The notes below the pieces were generated by a model. It saw only the letters and a list, made by a program, of their open reading frames with translations, searched no databases and had not been told where the DNA came from. The position numbers and the translations under genes are program-made. DNA of 64,000 nt from an uncultured Butyrivibrio sp. GTDB lineage: Bacteria > Bacillota > Clostridia > Lachnospirales > Lachnospiraceae. The DNA lies in the NCBI GenBank assembly GCA_945928575.1, contig CAMENP010000011.1, positions 20,174 through 84,173 of the forward strand. Reading direction: 5' to 3'. This document shows positions 17,620-25,759 of this stretch, in pieces; within the stretch, counting starts at the first letter, position 1; the number at the start of each line of letters is the position of its first letter.

Positions 17620-18018
17620 CTATCCTCTTTCATCAAGAAACATTCCTGCAAGTTCCCAGACTTTCGCTATCATATCAAGAGTCTCCTCTGCCGGGAACTC
17701 CTTGATTACCTTGTCCGAGTCCTTGTCAACTATTTTGATGGTTACACGGTTCGTCTTCTCGTGATAGCCGTATTCAGCGACTGTATTAGGGTTAATCTTC
17801 TTATTAATGTCTGAAATAGCCTGCTTAACCGTCTTGTCGGAAGGCGTGTTGCCCACCGCCTTGTCCTCAGAATAACGGTCGTCCTGATTAACTGTGCTCT
17901 GTTCTGTAGATGCTGCCGCTTCACTTGTAGTAGTAAAATCCGGCTTCGAAATCGGAGCACTGACATCCATTGTCCTATACGATTTCGAGCTGTCATTAGA
18001 AATTGAATCAATTGTCAT
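17620..18018 (-). CDS. flaG: FlaG family protein
   Basis: A 132-residue protein. The second half (DINKKINPNTVAEYGYH, TNRVTIKIVDKDSDKVIKEFP and a terminal ELAGMFLDERG) matches the FlaG family, usually encoded just before fliD; loss affects filament length in some bacteria. The N-terminal half is Ser/Thr-rich and probably disordered. The ATG at 18018 has a GGAGG site, whereas the longer reading lacks one. There is an 79-bp gap after csrA with no clear terminator. Confidence 0.9.
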   Translation of the reverse strand: MTIDSISNDSSKSYRTMDVSAPISKPDFTTTSEAAASTEQSTVNQDDRYSEDKAVGNTPSDKTVKQAISDINKKINPNTVAEYGYHEKTNRVTIKIVDKDSDKVIKEFPAEETLDMIAKVWELAGMFLDERG

Positions 18019-18097
18019 TATAACACCTCCATGTGCCTTTAACAAAACTCTATGTATCTTTTTACTTATTTCGGCTGCACGCCAAAAATAGTTTATA

Positions 18098-18316
18098 TTA
18101 TTTAAGCAAATTTTTCAATGCTTCCATACCGGATGCCTTGCTTGCTGCTTCATTCGATTCCTGTATCTGAAGATACACTTCCTTGCGGTACACCGGTACA
18201 CTCTTCGGCGCCGTAATACCTATTTTGACCTGATCGCCCTTAATCTCAAGGATGGTAATTTCAGTATCATTGTTGATTACAATGGATTCATTCTTTTTTC
18301 TTGATAATGCTAACAT
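18098..18316 (-). CDS. csrA: Carbon storage regulator CsrA
   Basis: A 72-residue RNA-binding protein that represses translation by covering GGA motifs at ribosome sites. MLALSRKKNESIVINNDTE and the segment GDQVKIGITAPKSVPVYRKEVY are canonical. The C-terminal extension (SNEAASKASGMEALKNLLK) is the longer tail seen in Firmicute CsrA proteins that are controlled by FliW. The start overlaps the fliW stop by 7 bp. The likely main target in this window is the flagellin leader at 14609-14641. Confidence 0.97.
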   Translation of the reverse strand: MLALSRKKNESIVINNDTEITILEIKGDQVKIGITAPKSVPVYRKEVYLQIQESNEAASKASGMEALKNLLK

Positions 18317-18780
18317 TTACCTTCCTCCTTCTTAAGACCCTGGACATAGTCGTATACATTATATCTTACCTGGTATTCTTCGTTGTTCACTATTATCTGG
18401 CAGCCTTTTCTGGTATCGGTATTGATAACAAGCGGCGCTTTTAAATTGGCCGTCATCTTGGTAAGGTCGGAAGGTACCGTAAGTACCACAAGTACAAATA
18501 CGTCCTCCGGCTTATCTATTCCACCGATTGACTCAAGCCACTCGTCTTCAACTACCGGATTATATCCGTTATATATATGTGTCGGGTCGGCAACCGGAAA
18601 TGCAAGCTGTGGCTCTTCCATTGACTGAAGCCACATTATACTCTTTGAAGATTCTTTCTCCGCGTCAAAAATAAGTGCGTATTTATGATATTCTTCAAAA
18701 CCTATTATGCCGTTCTTAAAATCGATGATTTTATCGTCTTCAATATCTATTTCACCAAATAATCTGGAATTAATCTGCAT
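18310..18780 (-). CDS. fliW: Flagellar assembly factor FliW
   Basis: A 156-residue regulator that binds CsrA allosterically and, alternatively, flagellin, so that flagellin secretion releases FliW to inhibit CsrA. It has the family hallmarks IDFKNGIIGFEEYHKY and WLQSMEEPQLAFPVADP, and ends with APLVINTDTRKGCQIIVNN. It is translationally coupled to csrA. It lies 19 bp after flgL, as in B. subtilis. Confidence 0.95.
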   Translation of the reverse strand: MQINSRLFGEIDIEDDKIIDFKNGIIGFEEYHKYALIFDAEKESSKSIMWLQSMEEPQLAFPVADPTHIYNGYNPVVEDEWLESIGGIDKPEDVFVLVVLTVPSDLTKMTANLKAPLVINTDTRKGCQIIVNNEEYQVRYNVYDYVQGLKKEEGKC

Positions 18781-18799
18781 ATTTACCTTCTCCTTTTAC

Positions 18800-20266
18800 T
18801 TAAATGTAATCAAGCAGTGACTGTTTTACACACGATGCCGCTGCATTCAGTGCAGCCTGATAAAGAGTCTTGGCTGAAGCGTAATTTACTACAATTTCTT
18901 CGAGATCCGCGTCCTCATTCTGTGACTTAAGATCTTTAAATGTCGTCTGCTGCTCTGTAAGTCTGCTCTTGGCAAGGCTGAGTCTCGCATCTCTTGCACC
19001 GAGATCCGCTATCTGTAAGTCAACCGACTGCTGATATGCTTTAACCCTCGGCATTTCTTTGGAAAAAAGCTTCTTCATACTGTCCTTGGCATAGTCAAGT
19101 TCTTTATTTGATGCATCGATCATTGTCTGTATCTTTTCTTTCTCAGTATCCGAATATACCGAGCTTTCTTTCATTGCTTTGAGTTTGGATATCTTATCCT
19201 CGATATCGGAAACCTGCTGCAATGCATTGCACATATCGTCAACATCTCTTGCAATGTCATGGCTCAATGTCTGGTTACCGAGTGTATTAACCTGAAGGTC
19301 CTGCGCATAATTAATAGTATATGTGATATACTGTCCGCCGTCTTTCTGATGATATTCCTTAATATCGGCAGGGTCTGTTATATCCTGACATTCATAATAC
19401 ATTTCAGGCCTTACATCCCCCTTGGCAAAGCCCTCTTTCTCATATGTGAATTCTATATCTTTGGCATCCTTGACAGTCTCATACATATTATCCGATATGA
19501 GCAGCTCACCTGTATCATATACATAATAAAAATCATCTGTGGCGTTACCGTTTTCAAGTAATTCCTGATACTCGTTGTATGTTACCGCGGTAGGTGTATA
19601 ATCAGTTCCGTCTATACTTATTGCTCCGAAATTATCCTTGGAACAGCCTGAATATGCAAGTCTTAATCTATATACCTTATCTGCTTCAGGCATATCTGCA
19701 GCCGGTATGTCCGTTATATTGGTAACATCAACGGAATTCTTCATAACGCTTACCTGATCAAGATCCGAAGCCTTTAATTTCTGCGGGATTCTGTATTTCA
19801 GCGATGCAGCCTCTGTTGCATCGGTAAATGTAAATGAAGTATCCGTTCTGTATCCGGTAAAACAATATCTTCCGGCATAGTTGGCGTTGGCTTCTGTATA
19901 CACGGCTTCCTTATACTGGTTAAGAACCTGGATAATCGCGCTCCTGTTCTCAATCGTAAACTGGTCAGATGCGCCCTGTGTACATAATTCATAAATATCT
20001 CCGAGTGCACTGTCCATATTGTCAAGGGCGCTCTCGGTTATTCCGATCCATGACTCAGCCTCCGGTATATTGTTTGTAAGATACATACTTATCTCTGACA
20101 GGCTTGAGCGGAGAGAAAGCGCTCTTATCGCAATGATCGGATCATCCGAAGGTCTTGTTATTTTCTTTTCGGTACCCATCTGGTTCTCAGCGCTGCTTAA
20201 GTTCGTCTTGGAACTGTTAACATTACGCATTGTTGAATTTATCATCATTGTGTTGGTAATTCTCAT
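18800..20266 (-). CDS. flgL: Hook-filament junction protein FlgL
   Basis: A 488-residue HAP3 protein connecting hook junction to filament. The flagellin-like N-terminus (MRITNTMMINSTMRN, then KKITRPSDDPIIAIRAL near residues 34-50) and the C-terminal helix (VNYASAKTLYQAALNAAASCV) mark it. It is longer than typical FlgL, with an inserted middle domain between the two helical ends (roughly 130-330). It is third in the flgM-flgN-flgK-flgK-flgL order, 17 bp after the second flgK. Confidence 0.93.
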   Translation of the reverse strand: MRITNTMMINSTMRNVNSSKTNLSSAENQMGTEKKITRPSDDPIIAIRALSLRSSLSEISMYLTNNIPEAESWIGITESALDNMDSALGDIYELCTQGASDQFTIENRSAIIQVLNQYKEAVYTEANANYAGRYCFTGYRTDTSFTFTDATEAASLKYRIPQKLKASDLDQVSVMKNSVDVTNITDIPAADMPEADKVYRLRLAYSGCSKDNFGAISIDGTDYTPTAVTYNEYQELLENGNATDDFYYVYDTGELLISDNMYETVKDAKDIEFTYEKEGFAKGDVRPEMYYECQDITDPADIKEYHQKDGGQYITYTINYAQDLQVNTLGNQTLSHDIARDVDDMCNALQQVSDIEDKISKLKAMKESSVYSDTEKEKIQTMIDASNKELDYAKDSMKKLFSKEMPRVKAYQQSVDLQIADLGARDARLSLAKSRLTEQQTTFKDLKSQNEDADLEEIVVNYASAKTLYQAALNAAASCVKQSLLDYI

Positions 20267-20283
20267 TATCTCATCCTCCTATC

Positions 20284-21909
20284 CTATACTCCGGTTTCCT
20301 GGATTAACTTGTCGTAAATTTCCTGCATTACCGAAACCACCTTGGATGCAAGGCCGTATGCTTCTTTATATTTAACCATATCAACAGCTTCTTCATCTTC
20401 ATCGACACCGCCGACCGAAAGTCTCTGGTTATTGATAGTATCTTTAATATTATTATAATTTGAAGCAAATGTTTTTGCTCTTGCAGTATCTATGTAAGCT
20501 ACCGATACCATTGACTGAAGGTATTCAAGAAAAGTACCGTTATTGATAGTTTCCTTCTCCTTAAGGGCATAAAGTGCATCAGCCATATCACTGTTTGCCG
20601 CGCCCTGTGCATCATCAAATGAATGTGGAAGAAGCGAAATATCTCTTATTATATCCGGGTTAACCGTAACGCCTGCAGCCGAGATATATTCTTCGCCATA
20701 TTTGGATGTAAAGAAATCTATCGGCGGTTCACCGTTTCTATCGCCTTTAGCGATAACTGCATTAAATTCGGATGTTATTGCCCTTACAAATTCATTAAGC
20801 TGTGATTGGTAATACGGCACTCCTTTATAATCCGAGTTACGGTACTGGTCAACATAAACCGTCAATTCCTTGGTATACCCCTGTGCCTTATACTGTTCAT
20901 ATTCAGTTTCGGTAAGATCCTGCACATCAACCACTTTACCATCGGCATCCTTTAAGAAATTACCGTCAGCATCTTTCAATCCGACTACTTCATAGCAGTC
21001 ATTGCAGCCATCACGCACATCTATTGCAGCTTTTAAGGAACCGCTTAAACTGCTTCTGTACATATTGAATTCCATTCCGTTGTTCCACGAAAATTCCACA
21101 AGACCGTTTATGTCGCTTGCGTTACGCTTATCTCCCGCTGCTCTCGGCGTGCATACGATCTGGTTATAATCGTATCCGTCAACAAGTGAATACCCGTCAA
21201 CATATACACAAAATTCCGTAACTCCGTTACCTACCTCAGTCTCTTTAACCGTTGTGTTAATGTATCCCGATAATTCATCTATCAGTAATGCTCTCGCGTC
21301 ACGAAGGTCATTGGCTGCGCCTCCGTTAACCTCAATCGTATTAATCTGCTTATTAAGTGATGCTATTTCCTGTGCAACCGTGTTAATTGCATTGGCTGTC
21401 GACTTAACCTCGTCATCTGCCTGTTTCTGGACAGAATTAAGATTGGTTGTCATGGTATTAAAAAATTCCGATATGCTCTGAGCGTAGTTAACAAGCTGGT
21501 TTCTTGCCACAACGCTGTGCGGATCCTTGGTCAGTGAATTGACTGCCTCAAAAAGATTCTTATATTCCGTAGTAAATCCATCAAGATTAAACTCATCAAG
21601 ATAATCTTCTATAAGTGTCGTATAAGATTCAAGTGTTGAATAATTACCGCAGACTGAATTATTGTTCCAATATTTGGTATCATAATACGAACTTCTCAGC
21701 TGCTTGATCTCGGTCACGCTTACACCTGTTCCGACTGTACCGTAATTAGTATAAACCCTGATTGCGGATGATGCCTCCTGAACAGTCTGCTGCTTAGTAT
21801 ATCCCTTTGTGTTTACATTGGAGATATTGTGCGCCGCCGTGTTGATCGCAAGGCCGCTTGCTCCGAGACCTGATGATGCAATTGTAAGTCCAAAAAAAGT
21901 ATTAGCCAT
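20284..21909 (-). CDS. flgK: Hook-associated protein FlgK (copy 2)
   Basis: A 541-residue HAP1 protein. The N-terminus shows the rod/hook signature SSGLGASGLAINTAAHNISNVNTKGYTKQ split as GLGASGLAINTAAHNISNVN, and the C-terminus VDMVKYKEAYGLASKVVSVMQEIYDKLI is typical. Its ATG overlaps the stop of the other flgK-like gene by 1 bp (TAATG), so the two are coupled. Both copies keep complete ends, so neither looks like a decaying duplicate. Confidence 0.92.
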   Translation of the reverse strand: MANTFFGLTIASSGLGASGLAINTAAHNISNVNTKGYTKQQTVQEASSAIRVYTNYGTVGTGVSVTEIKQLRSSYYDTKYWNNNSVCGNYSTLESYTTLIEDYLDEFNLDGFTTEYKNLFEAVNSLTKDPHSVVARNQLVNYAQSISEFFNTMTTNLNSVQKQADDEVKSTANAINTVAQEIASLNKQINTIEVNGGAANDLRDARALLIDELSGYINTTVKETEVGNGVTEFCVYVDGYSLVDGYDYNQIVCTPRAAGDKRNASDINGLVEFSWNNGMEFNMYRSSLSGSLKAAIDVRDGCNDCYEVVGLKDADGNFLKDADGKVVDVQDLTETEYEQYKAQGYTKELTVYVDQYRNSDYKGVPYYQSQLNEFVRAITSEFNAVIAKGDRNGEPPIDFFTSKYGEEYISAAGVTVNPDIIRDISLLPHSFDDAQGAANSDMADALYALKEKETINNGTFLEYLQSMVSVAYIDTARAKTFASNYNNIKDTINNQRLSVGGVDEDEEAVDMVKYKEAYGLASKVVSVMQEIYDKLIQETGV

Positions 21910-23639
21910 TACTGAGCTCCTGTTCTGTTAATCAAAGTTTCTATCATATCGCTGACAACGTTAACATATCTCGATGCTGCGTTATATGCCTGCTGATATT
22001 TGATCATGCTTCCGAGTTCCTCGTCAGAAGAAACTCCCATTACTTCCTGGCGCTTGTTATCGAGCTGGTTGGCAAGCTTGCTTTCATTGTCCGCCATGCT
22101 CTTATATATCTTACCGGTGGTGGCTACATCAAGCGTCATCGTCTCATAAAATTCCTCAAACGTCAGTCCGTGAAGTCCTCCGTTATAGTGGAGAGACTTA
22201 TCATTAAATATATTAACAAGATCTTTGGCGAGATCATAATCATCCGCCCCGTCACTTGTCGTAAGTGCCATCTTGGAATAATCCTTCAAAATGTCGCTGT
22301 TAACCGTAATGTTATTGATCGAATAAGCTGACCTGTTGCCAAAAGTGTTGGTATCATTGCGCACATACATTGCCTTGCCGTCGATTACCTGTTCGGTATA
22401 TCTCTCGGTATAATTTCTGGTAAAAAGCTCAATACCCGTACTTCCGTCCTTCGCCAACGGAGCTTTATCCGTATCGAGTATTGTGTACTGCGTACCGTCC
22501 GCTGCCGTATATGTAGTCTCCGGGCAGAAAATATCATTTATTTTCTCAACCATTCCGCTTATAAGCTTATCAAAATTAGCAAGCGTATTGACAATAATGG
22601 ATGTATCACAACATTCCTTATATCTGTTATATTCGCCGAGTGCATCCTTGTAATCCTGGTCATTAACGCCGTCTGTATAATCGGCCGGATCCGGTTCGAT
22701 CATGCTTGCAGCCGTCGGGCTTAATGTTCCTCTGGCAACCAGAAGGCCTTTAAGTCCTCCGATATCAGTATTATCTTCAGTGGAAATTGTAGTGTTGAGG
22801 TTATACACCGGCTGGTCCGCCATACCTCTCCATACGGGTTTGGCGAAATTGGAACCTTCTATTTTCTCGCATCCCATATAATTAACTGACAAATCATCTA
22901 CAAAATGTACACCTTCAACGGATACTTCCACCACTCCGTTACTGTCTTCTTTATATGATACCTTACAATATTTTGAAAGTTCATCGAGAAGATTGTCTCT
23001 CTTATCACGCAGATCCATGGCCTGTTCGACATCATTGGCTTCTATTCTGGATATTCTTTTATTCAGATCCTTGATCGTATCGCCTATTTCATTAATTCTG
23101 TTAACCGTGCTGACTACCTCATCATCAATCGTATTCTGATACTTGACAAGGCCGTTATATATCAACTGGGATTTATCGATAAATTCAACTGCACTCTGCG
23201 CCAGGGCTGCTCTTGAAACGAGATTGCCCGGTGCCTCGGCAACTTTATTGATGGATTCACGCAGATCCGAAATCGCACTCTGGAATGCAATTCCTTCAAT
23301 TCCTTCGACACTTCCCATCTTAACTTCTATTTCATATACGGAATCGTATAATTTATCATAAAATGTCTGTCTTCCGTTCTCTTTACGGTATGCCATATCA
23401 AGAAAGATGTCTCTTACATGGCTTATTGTTGACACAGCAACGCCGAGACCGCTCTGTCCCTTATTAACCGTTGAAGTGGTTGAGACATAGTTATACATGG
23501 CATCCTTATTAACGACGCCCTGTCTTACATATCCGGTTGTATTAACATTGGAAAGGTTATTGGCCGTTGTATTAAGTGAATTACTGCTGGTCCTTAATCC
23601 CGAAAGTCCAATATATAATCCGGTCATCATGCTGCCCAT
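21909..23639 (-). CDS. flgK: Hook-associated protein FlgK (copy 1)
   Basis: A 576-residue HAP1-like protein with LSGLRTSSNSLNTTANNLSN at the N-terminus and MIKYQQAYNAASRYVNVVSD at the C-terminus. It has about the same architecture as the following FlgK but the sequences have diverged strongly outside the ends. The first ATG (23639) has an AAAGGAG site; internal ATGs a few codons on are alternatives. Two FlgK-type genes in tandem may form a two-layer or alternative junction (inference). Confidence 0.9.
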   Translation of the reverse strand: MGSMMTGLYIGLSGLRTSSNSLNTTANNLSNVNTTGYVRQGVVNKDAMYNYVSTTSTVNKGQSGLGVAVSTISHVRDIFLDMAYRKENGRQTFYDKLYDSVYEIEVKMGSVEGIEGIAFQSAISDLRESINKVAEAPGNLVSRAALAQSAVEFIDKSQLIYNGLVKYQNTIDDEVVSTVNRINEIGDTIKDLNKRISRIEANDVEQAMDLRDKRDNLLDELSKYCKVSYKEDSNGVVEVSVEGVHFVDDLSVNYMGCEKIEGSNFAKPVWRGMADQPVYNLNTTISTEDNTDIGGLKGLLVARGTLSPTAASMIEPDPADYTDGVNDQDYKDALGEYNRYKECCDTSIIVNTLANFDKLISGMVEKINDIFCPETTYTAADGTQYTILDTDKAPLAKDGSTGIELFTRNYTERYTEQVIDGKAMYVRNDTNTFGNRSAYSINNITVNSDILKDYSKMALTTSDGADDYDLAKDLVNIFNDKSLHYNGGLHGLTFEEFYETMTLDVATTGKIYKSMADNESKLANQLDNKRQEVMGVSSDEELGSMIKYQQAYNAASRYVNVVSDMIETLINRTGAQ

Positions 23640-23666
23640 TACCGTGTATCTCCTTTATATAAAAAA

Positions 23667-24179
23667 TTACTGCTTCGCATCAAATGAACCACTGGCCCCG
23701 AAACTGTCTCCCGTATATCCGGAATCAGAATAATTCGCGGTTGCCGGTGCCTGCCTCATGCTCTGCATTATATTAATCTCAAAATCTGCCATATCTATTG
23801 ATTCCTGCAGAAGCTGTTTATTGCTTTCATTAACTCTGACCATATTGCCAAGAGTTGTCTTTAACTTATCATGTATCCGCCTAAGTGCGGCGCTCTCTGT
23901 TTCCTGACTGGCGAGAAGTTCTGCCAGATGCTCAAGCGTGAGCGTATCCGGCTTCCTGTTAAGGACTATCGCGATATCATTCGTCGTCTCCGTCCTCTTC
24001 TTCTCAAGTGCGGTTATTCTCTCGACAACCTGCTGCTCTCTGACAACCATCTCATTCAAAGCCGTCACATTACCTTCAACGATAATTCCCGTCTTCTCCA
24101 TCGAGAGTTCCAAAAGTGTCTCATATTCTGTATTTTCTTTGTCAAGAACATCAATAAGTGTATCGATTAAACTTGCCAC
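23667..24179 (-). CDS. flgN: FlgN-like chaperone for hook-associated proteins
   Basis: A 170-residue helical protein positioned between flgM and flgK, exactly where FlgN (YvyG in B. subtilis) is encoded. The helical N-terminal part (LIDTLIDVLDKENTEYETLL) matches the start of the FlgN family, and a flexible Ser/Gly-rich tail follows after about residue 145. FlgN escorts FlgK and FlgL to the export gate. It begins 12 bp after the flgM stop. Confidence 0.88.
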   Translation of the reverse strand: MASLIDTLIDVLDKENTEYETLLELSMEKTGIIVEGNVTALNEMVVREQQVVERITALEKKRTETTNDIAIVLNRKPDTLTLEHLAELLASQETESAALRRIHDKLKTTLGNMVRVNESNKQLLQESIDMADFEINIMQSMRQAPATANYSDSGYTGDSFGASGSFDAKQ

Positions 24180-24191
24180 CTGTCATTTCTC

Positions 24192-24470
24192 CTAAAAAAC
24201 TGTTGTGTTGTATTTAGCCGCAAGCTTCTCTGCCAATTCATCCGCGCTCACATTGTATTCTCCTGATGCAATACGTGCTTTCATTGAGGCAACCTTATCT
24301 TCCCTGATATCCGGTGCCGCTGCGACCGCCTGCTTGGCTATCTGGTAGTCTTTACCAAACTGTGAAATTTCGAGCTTATCACTGCCTTTTGATGCACGTA
24401 CCTTACCGGTCTGCACCTTGCCTGTTGTTCTGTAAATCTGGCTGATCTGGTTATAAGCATCAATTCTCAT
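24192..24470 (-). CDS. flgM: Anti-sigma-28 factor FlgM
   Basis: A 92-residue secreted anti-sigma factor. The C-terminal binding region DKVASMKARIASGEYNVSADELAEKL is split here as KVASMKARIASGEYNVSADE and is the FlgM signature; the N-terminal half is presumably disordered. The ATG at 24470 follows AAGGAGAG; the longer reading extends back through the promoter, so it was rejected. Being itself behind a sigma-28 promoter gives a feedback loop: more sigma-28 activity makes more FlgM until it is exported. Confidence 0.93.
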   Translation of the reverse strand: MRIDAYNQISQIYRTTGKVQTGKVRASKGSDKLEISQFGKDYQIAKQAVAAAPDIREDKVASMKARIASGEYNVSADELAEKLAAKYNTTVF

Positions 24471-24511
24471 AGCTATCTCTCCTTCCATGAACAGATATTT
24501 GTCTAATTTAT

Positions 24512-24538
24512 TTATCGGAGAAACCCACAAAATACTTA
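24512..24538 (-). promoter_or_regulatory. Sigma-28 promoter of the flgM-flgN-flgK-flgK-flgL operon
   Basis: TAAG (24535-24538), 15 bases, TCCGATAA (24512-24519) on the minus strand, about 40 bp before the flgM ATG and just after the yvyF terminator. It shares the TAAGTATTT start with the flagellin promoter. Confidence 0.82.
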
Positions 24539-24549
24539 TAGCAAATCGC

Positions 24550-24583
24550 AAAAAAATCGGACTCCGCTTCCACGGGGTCCGAT
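24550..24583 (-). terminator. Terminator after yvyF
   Basis: Hairpin ATCGGAC...GTCCGAT with additional pairing near the loop, followed by seven T on the minus strand. It isolates the flgM operon from the comFC-yvyF transcript. Confidence 0.9.
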
Positions 24584-24603
24584 AAAATATCATATATTAT
24601 ATA

Positions 24604-25014
24604 TTAGTTATCGAGAAATCTCATTCTGGCACCATCGCGTCTGTCCTTTATCGGAGCTGCGCCCGGCTTATCATCCCTGTATGCGCTGCCAAGTCCCTTC
24701 TGGATGGCATCCTTGCATTGTGGGCAGAAACGGCCTGACTTAATCGTGGCTCCGCATCTCTCACATTCAATTCCTATAGGCGAATCATCCGAAAACACAA
24801 GTCTCTCTTCTCTTATCCATCTCTCTATCTGCATGATTGATACATCATTATCCTTGGAAATCTCAGGTATCGTAGCCTTCGGATTCTCTCTTATGTATTT
24901 CTTGACCTCTGCGAACTTCTCTTCAAGTTTCTCCATACACGCCGGGCAATAATAATATCCGCCGCCTATGTAATTAAATAGTCTTCCGCATCCTCTGCAA
25001 TTCTTAACATCCAT
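24604..25014 (-). CDS. yvyF: Flagellar operon zinc protein YvyF (TIGR03826 family)
   Basis: A 136-residue protein with an N-terminal zinc ribbon (CRGCG...CPAC), a MerR-like helical segment (ATIPEISKDNDVSIMQIERW) and a second CERCG...CPQC pair. This matches the conserved YvyF/TIGR03826 protein found between comF genes and flgM in motile Firmicutes. Its function is not established; the helix-turn-helix character suggests regulation. The ATG at 25014 has AGGAGG. Confidence 0.88.
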   Translation of the reverse strand: MDVKNCRGCGRLFNYIGGGYYYCPACMEKLEEKFAEVKKYIRENPKATIPEISKDNDVSIMQIERWIREERLVFSDDSPIGIECERCGATIKSGRFCPQCKDAIQKGLGSAYRDDKPGAAPIKDRRDGARMRFLDN

Positions 25015-25028
25015 TATAAATCTGCCTC

Positions 25029-25748
25029 CTAAAATCCTCTTCCGATGCAAACCGTCAGAAAATATACATTAGAAACGCCGCCGGCTTTTAAGACCCCGGC
25101 GCACTCATCAATCGTAGTTCCGGTAGTATAAATATCGTCCGTCAACAGGACTCTTCTATATTTTACACTATCTCCCATAATTTGAAAAGCATTATTTAAA
25201 TTATGGACACGTTCTTTATCATTAAGTTCTTTCTGCGGCACGGTATTCTTCACACGCTTCAGTAACCCGTTATCAACCGGTATTCCGCTTAAGCGTGAAA
25301 GTTCATTTGCAAATATCTCCGCCTGGTTATACCCTCGCTTCCGGTATCTTGCTTTATGAAGCGGAACCGGAATTATAACTTCCGGTCTCCACAGTTTAAA
25401 ATACCGTTCATACGAATTCAACGCACATTCCGCATAAAATCCGGCATATTCACGCCTGTTATTATATTTGAATGCGTACATTGATTTTTTCATGGCATCC
25501 GTGTATGAGAACACCGCAACACCTCTGTCAAAAATATGCTCTTTACGCATACAGTCCGAACAATATTCCTGCGCTTCGTCTTCAAGTTTTTTACCGCATT
25601 TAAGACACGCCGGCTGTTTTATCAATGTAATTTTACCTGAACACTCCGGGCATATCTTAGGTCTTTTTATCTGCCCCGGCGTAAAAAGAATATCGTCGCA
25701 TACCGGGCATCTTCTTGGATATATAATATTATATATTTTAGATATTAT
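25029..25748 (-). CDS. comFC: ComFC-type phosphoribosyltransferase, probable non-canonical start
   Basis: A ComF-family protein for DNA uptake or related DNA metabolism. The PRPP loop is VLLTDDIYTTGTT, preceded by IIPVPLHKARYRKRGYNQAE. The canonical start codon furthest upstream is a TTG at 25625, but the same frame continues upstream and encodes the expected first zinc pair (PRRCPVCDD...CPEC) that ComFC proteins have before CLKC...CSDC. No ATG, GTG, TTG or CTG exists in that extension. An AAGGAAGG site (25749-25757) stands directly before ATA codons at 25748 and 25745, and an in-frame ATT follows. The start is therefore inferred to be ATA or ATT. Family is certain; the exact start is not. 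Confidence 0.82.
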   Translation of the reverse strand: MISKIYNIIYPRRCPVCDDILFTPGQIKRPKICPECSGKITLIKQPACLKCGKKLEDEAQEYCSDCMRKEHIFDRGVAVFSYTDAMKKSMYAFKYNNRREYAGFYAECALNSYERYFKLWRPEVIIPVPLHKARYRKRGYNQAEIFANELSRLSGIPVDNGLLKRVKNTVPQKELNDKERVHNLNNAFQIMGDSVKYRRVLLTDDIYTTGTTIDECAGVLKAGGVSNVYFLTVCIGRGF

Positions 25749-25759
25749 TCCTTCCTTAA

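Noticed and set aside
25029..25625. ComFC beginning at the TTG at 25625
   Set aside because: It would remove the first zinc pair, which is encoded in frame just upstream behind a good ribosome site.
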